From NCBI GenBank assembly GCA_947258655.1, contig CAMYJD010000003.1:62001-126000 (forward strand): 64,000 nt of DNA. Direction: 5' to 3'. Below are positions 9,022-20,083 of the stretch, one piece after another (position 1 is the first letter of the stretch; every line of letters begins with the position of its first letter). Source of the DNA: an uncultured Gammaproteobacteria bacterium (GTDB taxonomy: Bacteria; Pseudomonadota; Gammaproteobacteria; JAADHQ01). Under the pieces are notes generated by a model. The model had not been told where the DNA came from and did not search any database. It was given only the letters and a program-made list of their open reading frames with translations. Position numbers and translations under genes: made by a program.

Positions 9022-9782
9022 GCACGCGCCTCTGTGTCGAGTTTTTGCATTAACATCACCAGGTCTGCCCATGCCTTGCGCTTTTCCAGCGGCGTCCGCA
9101 ACAGGTAGGCCGGGTGGTAAGTCACCATGACCGGGACATCGATACCCGGGCAGGTGTGAAACTGGCCGCGCAGTCGGCCCAGACTGGTGTCTGTCTTGAG
9201 TAGATTGTGCGCCGCAATACGCCCCAATGCGACAATCAGCTCGGGTCTGACCAGCTGTATTTGCTGGTGCAGAAAGACTTCGCAACTGTTGACCTCATCG
9301 ACCCTGGGATCGCGGTTATTGGGCGGCCGACATTTGAGTATATTGGCAATATACACCTGCTCGCGGCGAAAACCGATTGCTAACAGCATTTCATTGAGCA
9401 ATTTACCGGCGCGGCCGACAAAAGGCTCACCCTGACGGTCCTCGTCGGCACCCGGGGCCTCACCGATAAACATCACCCTGGCATTGCGCTCACCTGTGCC
9501 AAATACCGGCTGGATACGACTTTCATGCAAGGCGCAAGCCTGACAGGATTCCACATTTTGCTGCAAGCTGTGCCAGTCAGGCAGTGCTTGTGCGGTAGCT
9601 GTAGCTCCGGGAGAAAGCTGCGCCTGCATGTCAACGGACGTGTCTGCACTATTGCTGACGTGGACAGGTGCTTCATCACTGGCCTGCGTACCCTGCGGAG
9701 TGCCTTGCATTGAGTTGATCCTCGGCTCCCACAGCTGGACACCCATTGCCTGCAGATAGTATTGTCGTTGCTGCTCATGCAT
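9018..9782 (-). CDS. Type-4 uracil-DNA glycosylase
   Basis: 254 residues. The C-terminal 165 residues are a family-4 UDG: GEAPGADEDRQGEPFVGRAG (uracil pocket), KCRPPNNRDP and the catalytic-site block HPAYLLR. Four cysteines suited to a 4Fe-4S cluster are seen in CQAC, KCRPP and NSCEVF. The first 85 residues are a low-complexity, Ala/Thr/Ser-rich extension common to proteobacterial members. The enzyme removes uracil from DNA to start base-excision repair. It lies 23 bases downstream of leuA and overlaps rimI, so it may be read through from the leucine operon. Confidence 0.92.
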   Translation of the reverse strand: MHEQQRQYYLQAMGVQLWEPRINSMQGTPQGTQASDEAPVHVSNSADTSVDMQAQLSPGATATAQALPDWHSLQQNVESCQACALHESRIQPVFGTGERNARVMFIGEAPGADEDRQGEPFVGRAGKLLNEMLLAIGFRREQVYIANILKCRPPNNRDPRVDEVNSCEVFLHQQIQLVRPELIVALGRIAAHNLLKTDTSLGRLRGQFHTCPGIDVPVMVTYHPAYLLRTPLEKRKAWADLVMLMQKLDTEARA

Positions 9783-9805
9783 AATCGGAGGCCCGTTGAT
9801 CCAGG

Positions 9806-11356
9806 CTATACATCACCCGATTGCGGGTGTTCGCGTAGTGCAGGCTGCTCGATCTTGTTCAGGGCATTGATATACGCCTTGGCGGAGGCAACGACAATAT
9901 CCGTATCAGAACCCTGTCCATTGACAATACGGCCCGCCTTCTCCAGCCTCACCGTCACTTCGCCCTGTGAATCCGTACCACTGGTAATATTGTTGACCGA
10001 ATACAACTGCAGATGCGTATCACTGTGAGCTATCTCTTCAATCGCCTTATATGAGGCGTCGACCGGCCCGCCGCCCTCGGCACGACTGTGCATTTCCTTG
10101 CCATCCACGCTCAGCGTGACAACCGACTCCGGCACCTCACCGGTTTCAGAACAGACTTTCAGTGCGACCAGCTTGTAGCGTTCATTCTCGGCCTCGAGGT
10201 TGCTCTCGGTAACCAATGCCTGCAGGTCTTCATCAAAAATTTCATGTTTCTTGTCAGCCAGGTCCTTGAAGCGGGAGAAGGCATCGTTAAGATCCTCTTC
10301 GGAAGAGAACTCCACCCCCAGTTCGCTCAAACGGGTCTTGAATGCATTACGCCCGGAATGCTTACCCAGGACCATACGATTCGCAGACCAGCCGACATCC
10401 TCGGCACGCATGATTTCGTAAGTCTCACGACTCTTTAATACGCCATCCTGATGAATGCCCGACTCATGCGCAAAGGCATTCGCGCCGACTATCGACTTGT
10501 TTGGCTGCACCGGGAATCCGGTGATATTGGAAACCAGGCGCGAACAGGTAACGATCTGGGATGCATCCAGGTCGGTGTCACAACTGAACATGTCCTGGCG
10601 TGTGCGTACCGCCATGACCACTTCTTCAAGGGCCGCATTACCGGCGCGCTCTCCGAGGCCGTTGATCGTACATTCCACCTGGCGCGCACCGTTCAGCACC
10701 GCCGACAGGGAATTGGAAACCGCGAGACCCAGGTCATTATGGCAATGCACCGAAAATACCGCCTTGTCTGAATTGACTACATTCTCGATCAGTTTTCTGA
10801 TCAACTCTCCAAACTGATGGGGCAGGTTATAACCCACCGTATCCGGGATATTGACCGTGGTCGCACCGGCATCTATCACGGCCTCAAGGACGCGGTAGAG
10901 GAATTCGGGCTCCGAGCGACCGGCGTCCTCGGGAGAGAACTCAACATTGTCGGTATATTTGCGTGCACGTTTTACGGCACGCACGGCCTGCTCGATAACC
11001 TGATCGGGCTGCATGCGTAATTTCATCTCCATATGTATCGGAGATGTGGCAATAAAGGTATGGATGCGGGAAGAATTGGCGGGTTTCAATGCCTCGCCGG
11101 CACGATCTATATCCTTGTCCAGCGCACGTGCCAAACCACAAATCGTACTATCGGTGACCGCTTTGGCAACGCTGTGTACGGCTTCGAAATCGCCGAGGCT
11201 TGCGATCGGAAATCCAGCCTCGATAACATCGACGTGCATGCGCTCGAGCGCCTTGGCTATACGCACCTTTTCGTCGCGTGTCATCGATGCACCCGGGCTC
11301 TGTTCACCGTCTCTGAGGGTAGTATCAAAAATAATGAGTTTGTCTTGCTTGCTCAT
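9806..11356 (-). CDS. leuA: 2-isopropylmalate synthase
   Basis: 516 residues, the usual length of the long-form enzyme. The N-terminal TIM barrel shows [13 protein letters not shown] (residues 9-21) and the metal-binding [13 protein letters not shown]. The last 120 residues form the allosteric leucine-binding domain. It condenses acetyl-CoA with 2-oxoisovalerate, the first committed step of leucine synthesis. It lies downstream of ilvB-ilvH-ilvC-pssA on the same strand, an arrangement known in several beta- and gammaproteobacteria. The 252-base gap before it may contain its own control region. Confidence 0.97.
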   Translation of the reverse strand: MSKQDKLIIFDTTLRDGEQSPGASMTRDEKVRIAKALERMHVDVIEAGFPIASLGDFEAVHSVAKAVTDSTICGLARALDKDIDRAGEALKPANSSRIHTFIATSPIHMEMKLRMQPDQVIEQAVRAVKRARKYTDNVEFSPEDAGRSEPEFLYRVLEAVIDAGATTVNIPDTVGYNLPHQFGELIRKLIENVVNSDKAVFSVHCHNDLGLAVSNSLSAVLNGARQVECTINGLGERAGNAALEEVVMAVRTRQDMFSCDTDLDASQIVTCSRLVSNITGFPVQPNKSIVGANAFAHESGIHQDGVLKSRETYEIMRAEDVGWSANRMVLGKHSGRNAFKTRLSELGVEFSSEEDLNDAFSRFKDLADKKHEIFDEDLQALVTESNLEAENERYKLVALKVCSETGEVPESVVTLSVDGKEMHSRAEGGGPVDASYKAIEEIAHSDTHLQLYSVNNITSGTDSQGEVTVRLEKAGRIVNGQGSDTDIVVASAKAYINALNKIEQPALREHPQSGDV

Positions 11357-11608
11357 GTTACAGGCTCCCGTTGTATGGGCATTTTACCCCAGGCACGTGC
11401 CTTTGGGTATTATAGATAGTTGGATTGGAAAATGCGCTGTAACCCTCGCCAGGGGATCTGATAGCTGCCTTACGGCAGTAGCAGCAGAGACAAAGACAGC
11501 AGAACGCCGCTAGCCGCATGCTCGGCCTGACGGGTATTGACGTTTTGACGAAGATTTGAAACAAACATAAGCAGAATATAGCCCGAATTTCCGCCTTTGC
11601 CAAGTCCC

Positions 11609-12424
11609 TTAGTGTTGTTTCGGGGGTATTTCATTGAGAGCCTGTGCTTTTTTACGTCTCCAGCGCAACAACATCATCACTGGACCCGATAGCGCATACA
11701 GAAAAAATACGCCAAAAATGACCTTGGGAGGATCGATGGTCACAAGAATAAAGATCAGCACAACAATCAGAATACCGACAAATGGCACTCTCTCCTTGCG
11801 ATTCTGGTCCTTGAAGCTATGGTACAGAACCGGGCTGACCATCAGTACACCCGCCATGATCGTTAACAGTAGCGATGGCACCAGCAGATAACTCTCACTG
11901 CCCTTCAGATCAAGATCATCAAAGACCCAGATAAACGAAACCAGCAAGGTTGCCGCTGACGGGCTTGCCAGGCCCATAAAATATTTTTTATCCAGCTTAC
12001 CAATCTGGACATTGAAACGCGCCAGGCGCAGCGCCGCCATTGCCGCATAAAAGAATGCCGCCAGCCAGCCGAACTTGCCCCACTGCTCTCCCAACTCCAC
12101 CAGACTCACCAGCGACCATTGATACATGACCAGCGCCGGCGCAAGACCGAACGAAACCATGTCGGCGATGCTGTCATATTGAGCACCGAATTCACTCTGG
12201 GTGTTGGTCATCCGCGCAACACGTCCGTCAACGCCATCGAGCAGCATAGCGACAATCACGGAGATGGCAGCCGCTGTAAAACGCCCCTGCATTGCCAGAA
12301 CTATGGAATAGAAGCCGGCAAACAGCCCTGCCGTGGTAAACAGATTGGGAAGCAGATAGATCACCCTTCTGGGTTTCTTTTCTTCGCCAGCATCCTGTGT
12401 TGTTTCCATGTTTTCTTCAGTCAT
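11609..12424 (-). CDS. pssA: CDP-diacylglycerol-serine O-phosphatidyltransferase
   Basis: 271 residues from the ATG at 12424, chosen because AGGA lies about 12 bases upstream and the protein begins with a short charged tail before the first membrane helix. An in-frame ATG 29 codons further upstream exists but gives an atypical N-terminus. The CDP-alcohol phosphotransferase signature is complete: DGVDGRVAR, eight residues, then GAQYDSIAD. Several membrane helices follow. The enzyme makes phosphatidylserine, the precursor of phosphatidylethanolamine, in the inner membrane. It is embedded between ilvC and leuA as in related genomes. Confidence 0.92.
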   Translation of the reverse strand: MTEENMETTQDAGEEKKPRRVIYLLPNLFTTAGLFAGFYSIVLAMQGRFTAAAISVIVAMLLDGVDGRVARMTNTQSEFGAQYDSIADMVSFGLAPALVMYQWSLVSLVELGEQWGKFGWLAAFFYAAMAALRLARFNVQIGKLDKKYFMGLASPSAATLLVSFIWVFDDLDLKGSESYLLVPSLLLTIMAGVLMVSPVLYHSFKDQNRKERVPFVGILIVVLIFILVTIDPPKVIFGVFFLYALSGPVMMLLRWRRKKAQALNEIPPKQH

Positions 12425-12651
12425 AAAGGGATTCCTGAATCCATGCCATCCATGAATAATGCTTGACTCGATGTTGAGTCCTGCGGCCGTCACCATTCCA
12501 TAATGATACATTCATATTACATGATTATAACACACCGCCGTCACTGGCCACTATTTTCCAACATACCAGGGCCGGGCATTCTCTGCACCCATACTGCATT
12601 ATCCGGCAGAAACCACAAACTCTTGCCATATTTACATATGCATACAGGCAT

Positions 12652-12686
12652 AAAAAAAGGGGTGTGAACCAGCTTCACACCCCTTA
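12652..12686 (-). terminator. Intrinsic terminator after ilvC
   Basis: Read on the minus strand, an 11-base stem AGGGGTGTGAA / TTCACACCCCT closes a 5-base loop and is followed by a run of seven T. It lies about 20 bases beyond the ilvC stop and should separate ilvBHC from pssA, at least partly. Confidence 0.9.
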
Positions 12687-12707
12687 TCGAGTATCGGCAT
12701 ATACGCC

Positions 12708-13736
<1,029 letters not shown>

Positions 13737-13755
13737 TTAGATTTCTGAATTAATT

Positions 13756-14250
13756 CTATAGCGCCAAAACTTTATCGCCGCGTGCGATACCGATGACACC
13801 CGAGCGCACCAGTTCCATGACCTGTATCTTGCCGAGATTGCCGATAAAGGCATCCAGTTTGCTGCTCGAACCGGTCAGTTCGATTGTGTAGCTGAGGTCA
13901 CTGACATCCAGGACCCTGCCACGAAAAATATCAGCAAAGCGCTTTACCTCCTCGCGTTCCTGATGATTGCTGACACGCAGTTTGACCAGCATCATTTCGC
14001 GTTCGAGGTGCTCGCCCTCGGTCATGTCTTGCAATCTGACGATATCAACCAGCTTGTTCAACTGTTTGGTAATCTGTTCTATGATTTGCTCGGTTCCGCG
14101 TGTCACCAGGGTCATGCGTGACAACGATGGGTCATTGGTAGGAGCAACCGTCAGTGATTCGATGTTATAGCCGCGCGCAGAAAACAGACCGGCGACACGT
14201 GATAGTGCACCTGCTTCATTTTCTATAATTATGGATATGATATGACGCAT
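13756..14250 (-). CDS. ilvH: Acetolactate synthase small (regulatory) subunit
   Basis: 164 residues, matching E. coli IlvH. It has an N-terminal ACT domain (MRHIISIIIENEAGALSRVAGLFSARG) and a second ACT-like half. It activates the large subunit and confers valine feedback inhibition; Gly14 and neighbouring residues of the ACT loop are present. It starts four bases after the large-subunit stop, so translation is probably coupled. It could equally be called ilvN. Confidence 0.97.
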   Translation of the reverse strand: MRHIISIIIENEAGALSRVAGLFSARGYNIESLTVAPTNDPSLSRMTLVTRGTEQIIEQITKQLNKLVDIVRLQDMTEGEHLEREMMLVKLRVSNHQEREEVKRFADIFRGRVLDVSDLSYTIELTGSSSKLDAFIGNLGKIQVMELVRSGVIGIARGDKVLAL

Positions 14251-14254
14251 ACGA

Positions 14255-15949
14255 TTACACCAGGATCATTTCATTTTGTCCTGCACCTGCAGGAATCATC
14301 GGATACACATTTTCTTCCTTATCGGTAATAAAATCGAGGAATACAACACGATCGCGAATAGCGACAGCTTCCCTCAATGCAGCCTCGATATCTGCCGGCT
14401 TATCTACCCGTATACCCGCATGCCCATAGCTCTCGGCGAGTTTAACAAAATCAGGCAGGGACTCCATATAGGACATTGCATAGCGCTTGTCATAGAAGAA
14501 CTCCTGCCACTGGCGCACCATACCCAGGTAACCGTTGTTCAACGTAACGACCTTGATAGGCAGGCCATACTGCTTCAACGTAGACAACTCCTGAATATTC
14601 ATCTGGATACTGCCTTCGCCGGTGATACAGGCGACCGTGGCATCCGGAAAGGCCAGTTGCACACCCATCGCTGCGGGCATACCAAAGCCCATCGTGCCCA
14701 GACCGCCTGAGTTGATCCAGCGTCTTGGCTTGTCAAATTTATAGTACTGTGCCGCCCACATCTGATGCTGCCCCACATCCGAAGTCACGAAGGCATCTCC
14801 GTTGGTGACTTCATACAGTTTTTCAACCACCATTTGCGGTTTGATCAGATCGCTGTTGCGGTCATATTTCAGACAGTCCATGGCGCGCCATTCCTCGATC
14901 TGTTTCCACCACTCGACCAGTGCTTCTTTATCGGTACTGAAGCTGCTGTCACTGACCAGTTTGATCATATCCTTGAGCACTGTGCTGACACTACCGACAA
15001 TCGGGATATCGACTTCTACATTTTTTGAAATGGAGGCCGGATCGATGTCGACATGAATAATCTTCGCCGTCGGACAGAACTTTTCAACATTGCCGGTAAC
15101 ACGATCGTCGAAACGCGCGCCAATGGCAATCAGGACATCGCAGTTATGCATGCCGAGGTTCGCTTCATAGGTACCGTGCATGCCGAGCATACCGATAAAC
15201 TGCCTGTCTGTGGCCGGATAGGCACCCAGCCCCATCAATGTCTGCGTGATCGGAAAATCCAGCAGGCGTGTCAGCTCGGTCAATTCCTCGCTGGCATTAT
15301 CAAGAACGACTCCACCACCGGTATAGAGCATCGGCCGTCGCGCCTGCGACATCAGCTTGACCGCCCGCCGGATCTGACCAATATGCCCCTTGACGACCGG
15401 GTTATATGAACGCATGGATACTTCTGCCGGGTAATGGTATTCGGCGCGTTGCGCGGTGACATCCTTGGGGATATCGACAACGACCGGACCGGGACGACCG
15501 GTGGTAGCGACATAAAAGGCCTTTTTGATTGTCGAGGCCAGTTCATTAATATCCTTGACGAGGAAATTATGTTTCACGCACGGGCGCGTAATACCGACAG
15601 AGTCCACTTCCTGAAACGCATCATTCCCGATCAGGCTGGTTGGCACCTGCCCGGTAAATACCACCAGCGGAATGGAGTCCAGGTGGGCCGTAGCGATACC
15701 GGTGACCGCATTGGTAGCCCCGGGACCCGAGGTTACCAGGACCACACCCGGTTTGCCTGTGGCGCGTGCGTAACCGTCTGCGGCATGGGTAGCAGCCTGC
15801 TCGTGGCGCACCAGAATATGCCTGACCTTATCCTGCTGGTAGAGTGCATCGTAGATATGCAATACCGCACCGCCTGGATAGCCGAACAGGCAATCAACCC
15901 CCTCATCTTCGAGGCAGCGGACAAATATCTCGGCACCGGTTATTTCCAC
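14255..15949 (-). CDS. ilvB: Acetolactate synthase large subunit
   Basis: 564 residues from a GTG at 15949 preceded by AAGGGG about nine bases upstream. It has three thiamine-diphosphate enzyme domains: the N-terminal PYR domain with the catalytic Glu in [20 protein letters not shown], a central FAD-binding domain, and the C-terminal PP domain with [13 protein letters not shown] and NNGYLGMV. It makes 2-acetolactate or 2-aceto-2-hydroxybutyrate, the first common step of branched-chain amino acid synthesis. It is first gene of ilvB-ilvH-ilvC. The leader upstream contains a promoter and a terminator-like hairpin. Confidence 0.97.
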   Translation of the reverse strand: MEITGAEIFVRCLEDEGVDCLFGYPGGAVLHIYDALYQQDKVRHILVRHEQAATHAADGYARATGKPGVVLVTSGPGATNAVTGIATAHLDSIPLVVFTGQVPTSLIGNDAFQEVDSVGITRPCVKHNFLVKDINELASTIKKAFYVATTGRPGPVVVDIPKDVTAQRAEYHYPAEVSMRSYNPVVKGHIGQIRRAVKLMSQARRPMLYTGGGVVLDNASEELTELTRLLDFPITQTLMGLGAYPATDRQFIGMLGMHGTYEANLGMHNCDVLIAIGARFDDRVTGNVEKFCPTAKIIHVDIDPASISKNVEVDIPIVGSVSTVLKDMIKLVSDSSFSTDKEALVEWWKQIEEWRAMDCLKYDRNSDLIKPQMVVEKLYEVTNGDAFVTSDVGQHQMWAAQYYKFDKPRRWINSGGLGTMGFGMPAAMGVQLAFPDATVACITGEGSIQMNIQELSTLKQYGLPIKVVTLNNGYLGMVRQWQEFFYDKRYAMSYMESLPDFVKLAESYGHAGIRVDKPADIEAALREAVAIRDRVVFLDFITDKEENVYPMIPAGAGQNEMILV

Positions 15950-16034
15950 CTTGGTTTTCCCCTTGGTTCACTATTAAACATGCGCTTTGCACGACGCTTG
16001 GGCACTATCAAGTTAATAAACCCTGCGTATTGGA

Positions 16035-16058
16035 CGAAAAATGCCCGTATAAACGGGC
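16035..16058 (-). terminator. Terminator-like hairpin in the ilvB leader (possible attenuator)
   Basis: On the minus strand GCCCGT, loop TTAT, ACGGGC (16058-16043) is followed at once by ATTTTTCG. It lies between the predicted ilvB promoter and the ilvB GTG, in the place expected for a transcription attenuator. No convincing leader peptide rich in Ile, Leu or Val codons was found, so the mechanism is open. Confidence 0.5.
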
Positions 16059-16086
16059 CGCCTACAGCAAAATCGTAAAACATTAG

Positions 16087-16115
16087 AAAGTACTGTTATT
16101 GACCGTGAAGGTCAA
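16087..16115 (-). promoter_or_regulatory. Sigma70-type promoter for ilvB
   Basis: On the minus strand TTGACC (16115-16110) is separated by exactly 17 bases from TACTTT (16092-16087). Transcription would begin near 16080, about 130 bases before the ilvB start. Confidence 0.55.
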
Positions 16116-16270
16116 GAAAAATAACAAAAATTTCGCTATAATAGCGTCAATTTAACGGTCCATGCCTGAATTTGGACATAACCTACCGAAATAGCAGGAA
16201 ATTATCCTTGTCATGAGGTTTTTTTCCATCATAATCTATTGCTTGACTACTTTACCAACAGGATAAGGAA

Positions 16271-16729
16271 ATGAACGGGCGTATACAACAACTATTGTCG
16301 ATCCTGATTGCGCTGACGGTTTCAGGCGCCAGTCTGGCAGGTATGTACAAATGGACCGACTCCTCGGGCCAGGTGCATTATACCGACAGCCCGCCCATTG
16401 ACGAGAAGGCCAAGGCACTTGATCCGCGCACGGCCATCCCAACCGGGGCCGAAAAAGAGAAATCGAAACTGGACAAACAAATGGAGGAATTCAATAAACG
16501 CAGGGAAGAGGAGAAAGAAAAAGAAGAAGAGGCCAGAAAGGCAGCCCTTGAAAAAAAACAGCGTGAACAGCAATGCGCAACCTTGCGTAAAAACATGCAA
16601 CTTTATTTAACCAAAAGAAAAATGGTTAAAAATGTAGATGGCGAAATAGTTGTGATGCCCTATGAGGAACGATTGAAAGAAATCGAGACTATTCAAAAAG
16701 AAATGAAAAAGGTCTGCGACGATATCTAA
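16271..16729 (+). CDS. DUF4124 domain secreted protein with charged coiled coil
   Basis: 152 residues. There is a signal peptide (cleavage about residue 23, SGASLAG), then a DUF4124 module recognisable by MYKWTDSSGQVHYTDSPP (about 24-41). A very charged Glu/Lys-rich helical region (about 60-100) is probably a coiled coil, and two cysteines lie near residues 100 and 149. DUF4124 proteins are periplasmic and of unknown function; the motif resembles a small beta-sheet binding module. A second DUF4124 protein is encoded just downstream, with a MIF-like gene between them. Confidence 0.8.
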   Translation: MNGRIQQLLSILIALTVSGASLAGMYKWTDSSGQVHYTDSPPIDEKAKALDPRTAIPTGAEKEKSKLDKQMEEFNKRREEEKEKEEEARKAALEKKQREQQCATLRKNMQLYLTKRKMVKNVDGEIVVMPYEERLKEIETIQKEMKKVCDDI

Positions 16730-16765
16730 GCCTAATCAAGCTGATAAAATTTCCGGAAACTAGCC

Positions 16766-17110
16766 ATGCCCTACCTGAAAATCAACACTAATCAGTCGCT
16801 CGATAATGACAGTGAAAATAAACTGGCGAGCGCCGTTTCTCCTTTGTTGGCAACAATGCTAGGCAAACCCGAAACCTATATTATGGTAGAAGTTCATTCG
16901 GGTCTGTCAATGTTATTTGCTGGCTCAGCACAGCCGCTGGCCTATGTGGAATTGAAAAGTATTGGCCTGCCCGAAACAAAGTGCAGCGAGTTTTCACGGC
17001 AACTGTGTGAATTTATTGCAGCCCAACTCGATATCAGTACAGATAGGATTTATATCGAATTTTCCTCGGCCGAACGCCACCTGTGGGGCTGGAACAGCGG
17101 TACTTTCTGA
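16766..17110 (+). CDS. MIF-like tautomerase
   Basis: 114 residues, the length of macrophage migration inhibitory factor. The sequence begins MPYLKINTN, giving the N-terminal proline that is the catalytic base after Met removal. It also shows KPETYIMVEVHSG, the LPE turn and the C-terminal strand DRIYIEFSSAERHLWGWNSGTF typical of MIF. The family catalyses keto-enol tautomerisation of phenylpyruvate-like substrates in vitro; the bacterial physiological role is unclear. It lies between two DUF4124 genes with short gaps and is probably co-transcribed with them. Confidence 0.9.
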   Translation: MPYLKINTNQSLDNDSENKLASAVSPLLATMLGKPETYIMVEVHSGLSMLFAGSAQPLAYVELKSIGLPETKCSEFSRQLCEFIAAQLDISTDRIYIEFSSAERHLWGWNSGTF

Positions 17111-17129
17111 TCACCTTATGGTTATTTAA

Positions 17130-17387
17130 ATGCTAAACAAATTTTTCCTGTTATTACTTATCATCGCCGTGCTTGTCGGTATAACCGCCTATATGGATCA
17201 GGATGTCAGAAACTGGATTCTGAAATCAACCGGGCAGGCAGCGAGCAAGAGCAAGGTTTACAAGTGGCGTGACAGCAATGGTGTGTGGCAAATCAGCAAT
17301 ACACCTCCCGCAGATGGCACCCCTTATACCGAGCAGGAATATTTACATAACACTAACGTTGTACCGGCGTTACCGGAAACAGAATAA
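17130..17387 (+). CDS. Small membrane-anchored DUF4124 protein
   Basis: 85 residues: an N-terminal hydrophobic segment (about 4-21), a short linker, then a DUF4124-type motif VYKWRDSNGVWQISNTPP (about 43-60) and an unstructured tail. It starts 19 bases after the MIF-like gene. The function is not known; it is probably anchored in the inner membrane with the motif in the periplasm. Confidence 0.75.
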   Translation: MLNKFFLLLLIIAVLVGITAYMDQDVRNWILKSTGQAASKSKVYKWRDSNGVWQISNTPPADGTPYTEQEYLHNTNVVPALPETE

Positions 17388-17409
17388 TTCACAATAACCG
17401 CATTGTTGT

Positions 17410-17430
17410 CGCCAGTGGATGTGACTGGCG
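17410..17430 (+). other. Hairpin before proS
   Basis: CGCCAGT (17410-17416) and ACTGGCG (17424-17430) pair around a 7-base loop. No T-tract follows, so it is a possible RNA hairpin in the proS leader rather than a clear terminator. Confidence 0.4.
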
Positions 17431-17471
17431 GCGTCCCCGGCGGTTTCTATTTACAGGATTAAATCATTTAT

Positions 17472-19184
17472 ATGCGAGTCTCAAGCTTTCCCCTGTCGAC
17501 CATCAAAGAAGTCCCGTCTGACGCCGAGGTGATCAGTCACCAGCTGATGCTGCGCAGCGGTATGATACGCAAACTGGCTGCCGGTGTTTATACCTGGTTA
17601 CCGCTGGGTCTGCGCATACTACGCAAGACCGAGGCCATTGTACGCGAGGAAATGAACAATGCCGGCGCCCTCGAGATCCTGATGCCATCGGTGCAGCCCG
17701 CAGAACTGTGGCAGGAATCCGGACGCTGGGAACAATACGGGCCTGAATTACTAAGGTTCCATGACCGCCACCAGCGTGAATTCTGTTACGGCCCGACCCA
17801 TGAAGAGGTCATCACCGACATGGTGCGGCGTGAAATACGCAGTTACAAACAACTGCCGGTTAATTACTACCAGATCCAGACCAAGTTCCGCGACGAAGTG
17901 CGCCCGCGTTTTGGAATCATGCGCGCGCGTGAATTCCTGATGAAGGATGCCTACTCCTTTCATCTGAACCAGGAATCCCTGCAGCAGACCTACGACATCA
18001 TGTTTGCTACCTACAGACGCATATTCACCCGCCTGGGCCTGGAATTCCGATCCGTGGAAGCGGACACCGGCAGTATCGGTGGCAATGCCTCGCATGAGTT
18101 TCATGTACTTGCAGAATCCGGGGAAGATGCGATCGCCTTTTCCGAGCAGAGCCAGTATGCCGCCAATGTTGAACTGGCCCCCGCACTGGTGCCTGATATG
18201 CCACGACCCGCAGCCACGGCCGCACTCGACAAAGTCGCCACGCCGAATCAGCATAGTATCGAGGAGGTCAGCCAGTTCCTCGGCATATCACCCGCACAAT
18301 GCATCAAGACCCTGCTGGTCCAGGGCGAAGACAATGATATGGTCGCCCTGGTGTTGCGTGGCGATCACGAACTGAATGAGATCAAGGCGGAAAAGATCGA
18401 CGGTATAGCCAGCCCCTTGAGCTTCGCCAGCGAAACCCAGGTACGCGAGGTCAGCGGTTGCATGCCGGGCTCGATTGGACCCATCGGCCTGGGTGTGCGC
18501 ACCCTGGTCGATCACAGCGCTGCGCTGCTGGCCGACTTCTGCTGCGGTGCGAACGAAGATGGATTTCACTATAGCGGTGTGAACTGGGAACGTGACTGTA
18601 CTATCACCGATAGCGTCGATATCCGTAATGTCGTTAACGGTGATCCCAGTCCTGATGGCAGCGGTACGTTGTCGATCGCACGCGGAATCGAGGTCGGCCA
18701 TATATTCCAGCTCGGCACCAAGTACAGTGAGGCCCTGCAGGCCAATGTGCTCGATGAAAACGGCAAGTCCACAGTCATGAGCATGGGTTGTTACGGTATC
18801 GGGGTTTCGCGCATTATTGCCGCGGCAATAGAACAAAACCATGACAACAACGGCATCATCTGGCCGCGCGCACTGGCCCCGTTCGAGGTCGCCCTGATCC
18901 CGGTTGGCATGCATAAATCTGCACAGGTACGTAGCGCAGTTGAAGACTATTATCAGGCATTGGTCGATAGCGGCATTGATGTATTGCTGGATGATCGCAA
19001 TGTGCGTCCCGGCTTCATGTTTGCCGACATGGAACTGATCGGGATACCGCATCGTATCGTCATCAGCGACAAGGGTCTCGCTAACGGCGAACTGGAATAC
19101 AGGGGACGTACGGATGATAAAGCATCTTTTATTGAAGCCGATAATATGTTTGAATTCCTGAAAACAAAACTGCAGGGCGACTAG
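17472..19184 (+). CDS. proS: Prolyl-tRNA synthetase (with editing domain)
   Basis: 570 residues, the usual bacterial length. Class II motifs are visible: [19 protein letters not shown] (motif 1 region), [22 protein letters not shown] and [25 protein letters not shown] (motif 2), and [20 protein letters not shown] (motif 3). The middle (about 230-390) is the YbaK-like INS editing domain that clears Ala-tRNA(Pro). The C-terminal anticodon-binding domain follows. The lytic transglycosylase gene is immediately downstream. Confidence 0.97.
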   Translation: MRVSSFPLSTIKEVPSDAEVISHQLMLRSGMIRKLAAGVYTWLPLGLRILRKTEAIVREEMNNAGALEILMPSVQPAELWQESGRWEQYGPELLRFHDRHQREFCYGPTHEEVITDMVRREIRSYKQLPVNYYQIQTKFRDEVRPRFGIMRAREFLMKDAYSFHLNQESLQQTYDIMFATYRRIFTRLGLEFRSVEADTGSIGGNASHEFHVLAESGEDAIAFSEQSQYAANVELAPALVPDMPRPAATAALDKVATPNQHSIEEVSQFLGISPAQCIKTLLVQGEDNDMVALVLRGDHELNEIKAEKIDGIASPLSFASETQVREVSGCMPGSIGPIGLGVRTLVDHSAALLADFCCGANEDGFHYSGVNWERDCTITDSVDIRNVVNGDPSPDGSGTLSIARGIEVGHIFQLGTKYSEALQANVLDENGKSTVMSMGCYGIGVSRIIAAAIEQNHDNNGIIWPRALAPFEVALIPVGMHKSAQVRSAVEDYYQALVDSGIDVLLDDRNVRPGFMFADMELIGIPHRIVISDKGLANGELEYRGRTDDKASFIEADNMFEFLKTKLQGD

Positions 19185-19199
19185 AACCATTTGTTAATT

Positions 19200-19775
19200 A
19201 TGTTTAATAGAATTTGCCATATCAGCCTGCTGTGCTGCCTGTTATTTACAGGTTCGCCCGTGCATGCATCGACGCAGCACCTCGATGACGACCTGCGCAA
19301 GCGTCTGATTACGGCTATCAATGACTCGCAGAGTTTCAAGGACAAGTATGTCGCCGAGGTATGGTTAACGGACATGTCGCAGCGTTTGCGGCGTTACGTC
19401 AAGGACGAGGAAGAACGTATTACCATCCTCAAAGTCCTGCACGAGGAAGCCGACCGGGCCAATCTCCCGCCCGAGCTGGTGCTGGCCGTGATCCAGATCG
19501 AAAGTGCATTCAACCGTTTTGCCATCTCCTCTGTGGGTGCCAGAGGCCTGATGCAGGTCATGCCATTCTGGCTCAAGGAAATTGGCAAGCCGGATGAAAA
19601 CATGTTTGATATCCGTGTCAACCTGCGCATGGGTTGCACGATATTACGCTATTACCTCGATATGGAAAAAAATGACAAGACCAGGGCACTGGCACGTTAC
19701 AACGGCAGTCTCGGCAAGCGCAAATATCCGGACAAGGTATTCAAGGCCCTGAGCACAAGATGGTACAGACAGTAA
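19200..19775 (+). CDS. Lytic murein transglycosylase (SLT domain)
   Basis: 191 residues from the ATG at 19200; an in-frame TTG nine bases upstream is possible but less likely. A signal peptide ends near residue 23 (SPVHAS). The SLT fold is clear: LAVIQIESAFNRFAISSVGARGLMQVMPFW carries the catalytic Glu in QIES and the GLMQVMP motif, and LRYYLDMEKNDKTRALARYNGS gives the downstream conserved block. It cleaves the MurNAc-GlcNAc bond in periplasmic peptidoglycan to leave a 1,6-anhydro end. It begins 15 bases after proS, a placement known in other gammaproteobacteria. Confidence 0.92.
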   Translation: MFNRICHISLLCCLLFTGSPVHASTQHLDDDLRKRLITAINDSQSFKDKYVAEVWLTDMSQRLRRYVKDEEERITILKVLHEEADRANLPPELVLAVIQIESAFNRFAISSVGARGLMQVMPFWLKEIGKPDENMFDIRVNLRMGCTILRYYLDMEKNDKTRALARYNGSLGKRKYPDKVFKALSTRWYRQ

Positions 19776-19813
19776 TCATTGCCAAAGCCGGGGCCAGATA
19801 AGCTGACAATCGA

Positions 19814-20083
19814 TTATCTGACCGTAAAACCGGCAATAGATTGATACTCCTGGGTTTCACAAACAACGTTATCAACCCGCGCCCTGTCAGGTCCCTGCGA
19901 CAACCATTGACACAGTGCATCTACTGCGCCTTCATGACCACAGGCCAGTACCTCTACGGTACCGTCGGCCAGATTCCTGGCAAAACCCGATACACCCAGC
20001 TCGATCGCCATACGCATGGTCGTATCCCTGAAAAATACCCCCTGAACGCGACCGCTAACGATGCAATGTCTGCACACGTTCAT
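19814..20083 (-). CDS. acyP: Acylphosphatase
   Basis: 89 residues with both family signatures: GRVQGVFFR (catalytic Arg) and GFARNLADGTVEV (catalytic Asn). It hydrolyses acyl phosphates such as carbamoyl or acetyl phosphate. The start ATG overlaps the stop of the adaptor gene by four bases, so it is expressed as the last cistron of the TolC-like/HlyD-like operon, a combination without an obvious biochemical link. It converges with the lytic transglycosylase gene. Confidence 0.95.
   Translation of the reverse strand: MNVCRHCIVSGRVQGVFFRDTTMRMAIELGVSGFARNLADGTVEVLACGHEGAVDALCQWLSQGPDRARVDNVVCETQEYQSIAGFTVR

Larger units (their letters stand above)
15950..16270. other. Divergent control region between ilvB and a DUF4124 gene
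   Basis: This 321-base gap holds a good minus-strand sigma70-type promoter and a terminator-like hairpin for ilvB, described separately. On the plus strand a TATAAT at 16137-16142 lies at the centre of the 13-base palindrome CGCTATAATAGCG (16134-16146) and may serve the DUF4124 gene, although no good -35 is spaced from it. The DUF4124 start is preceded by AGGATAAGGAA. Confidence 0.55.

Noticed and set aside
11358-11603. 81-residue minus-strand frame between pssA and leuA
   Set aside because: Cys-rich and without signal, motif or good RBS; the gap more likely holds leuA control sequence.
15941-16083. 48-codon reading as an ilvB leader peptide
   Set aside because: Its ATG lies ahead of the predicted transcription start and it is not rich in Ile, Leu or Val codons in a row.
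18288-19190. 300-residue minus-strand open frame opposite proS
   Set aside because: It is antisense to the well-supported ProRS gene and has no motif of its own.
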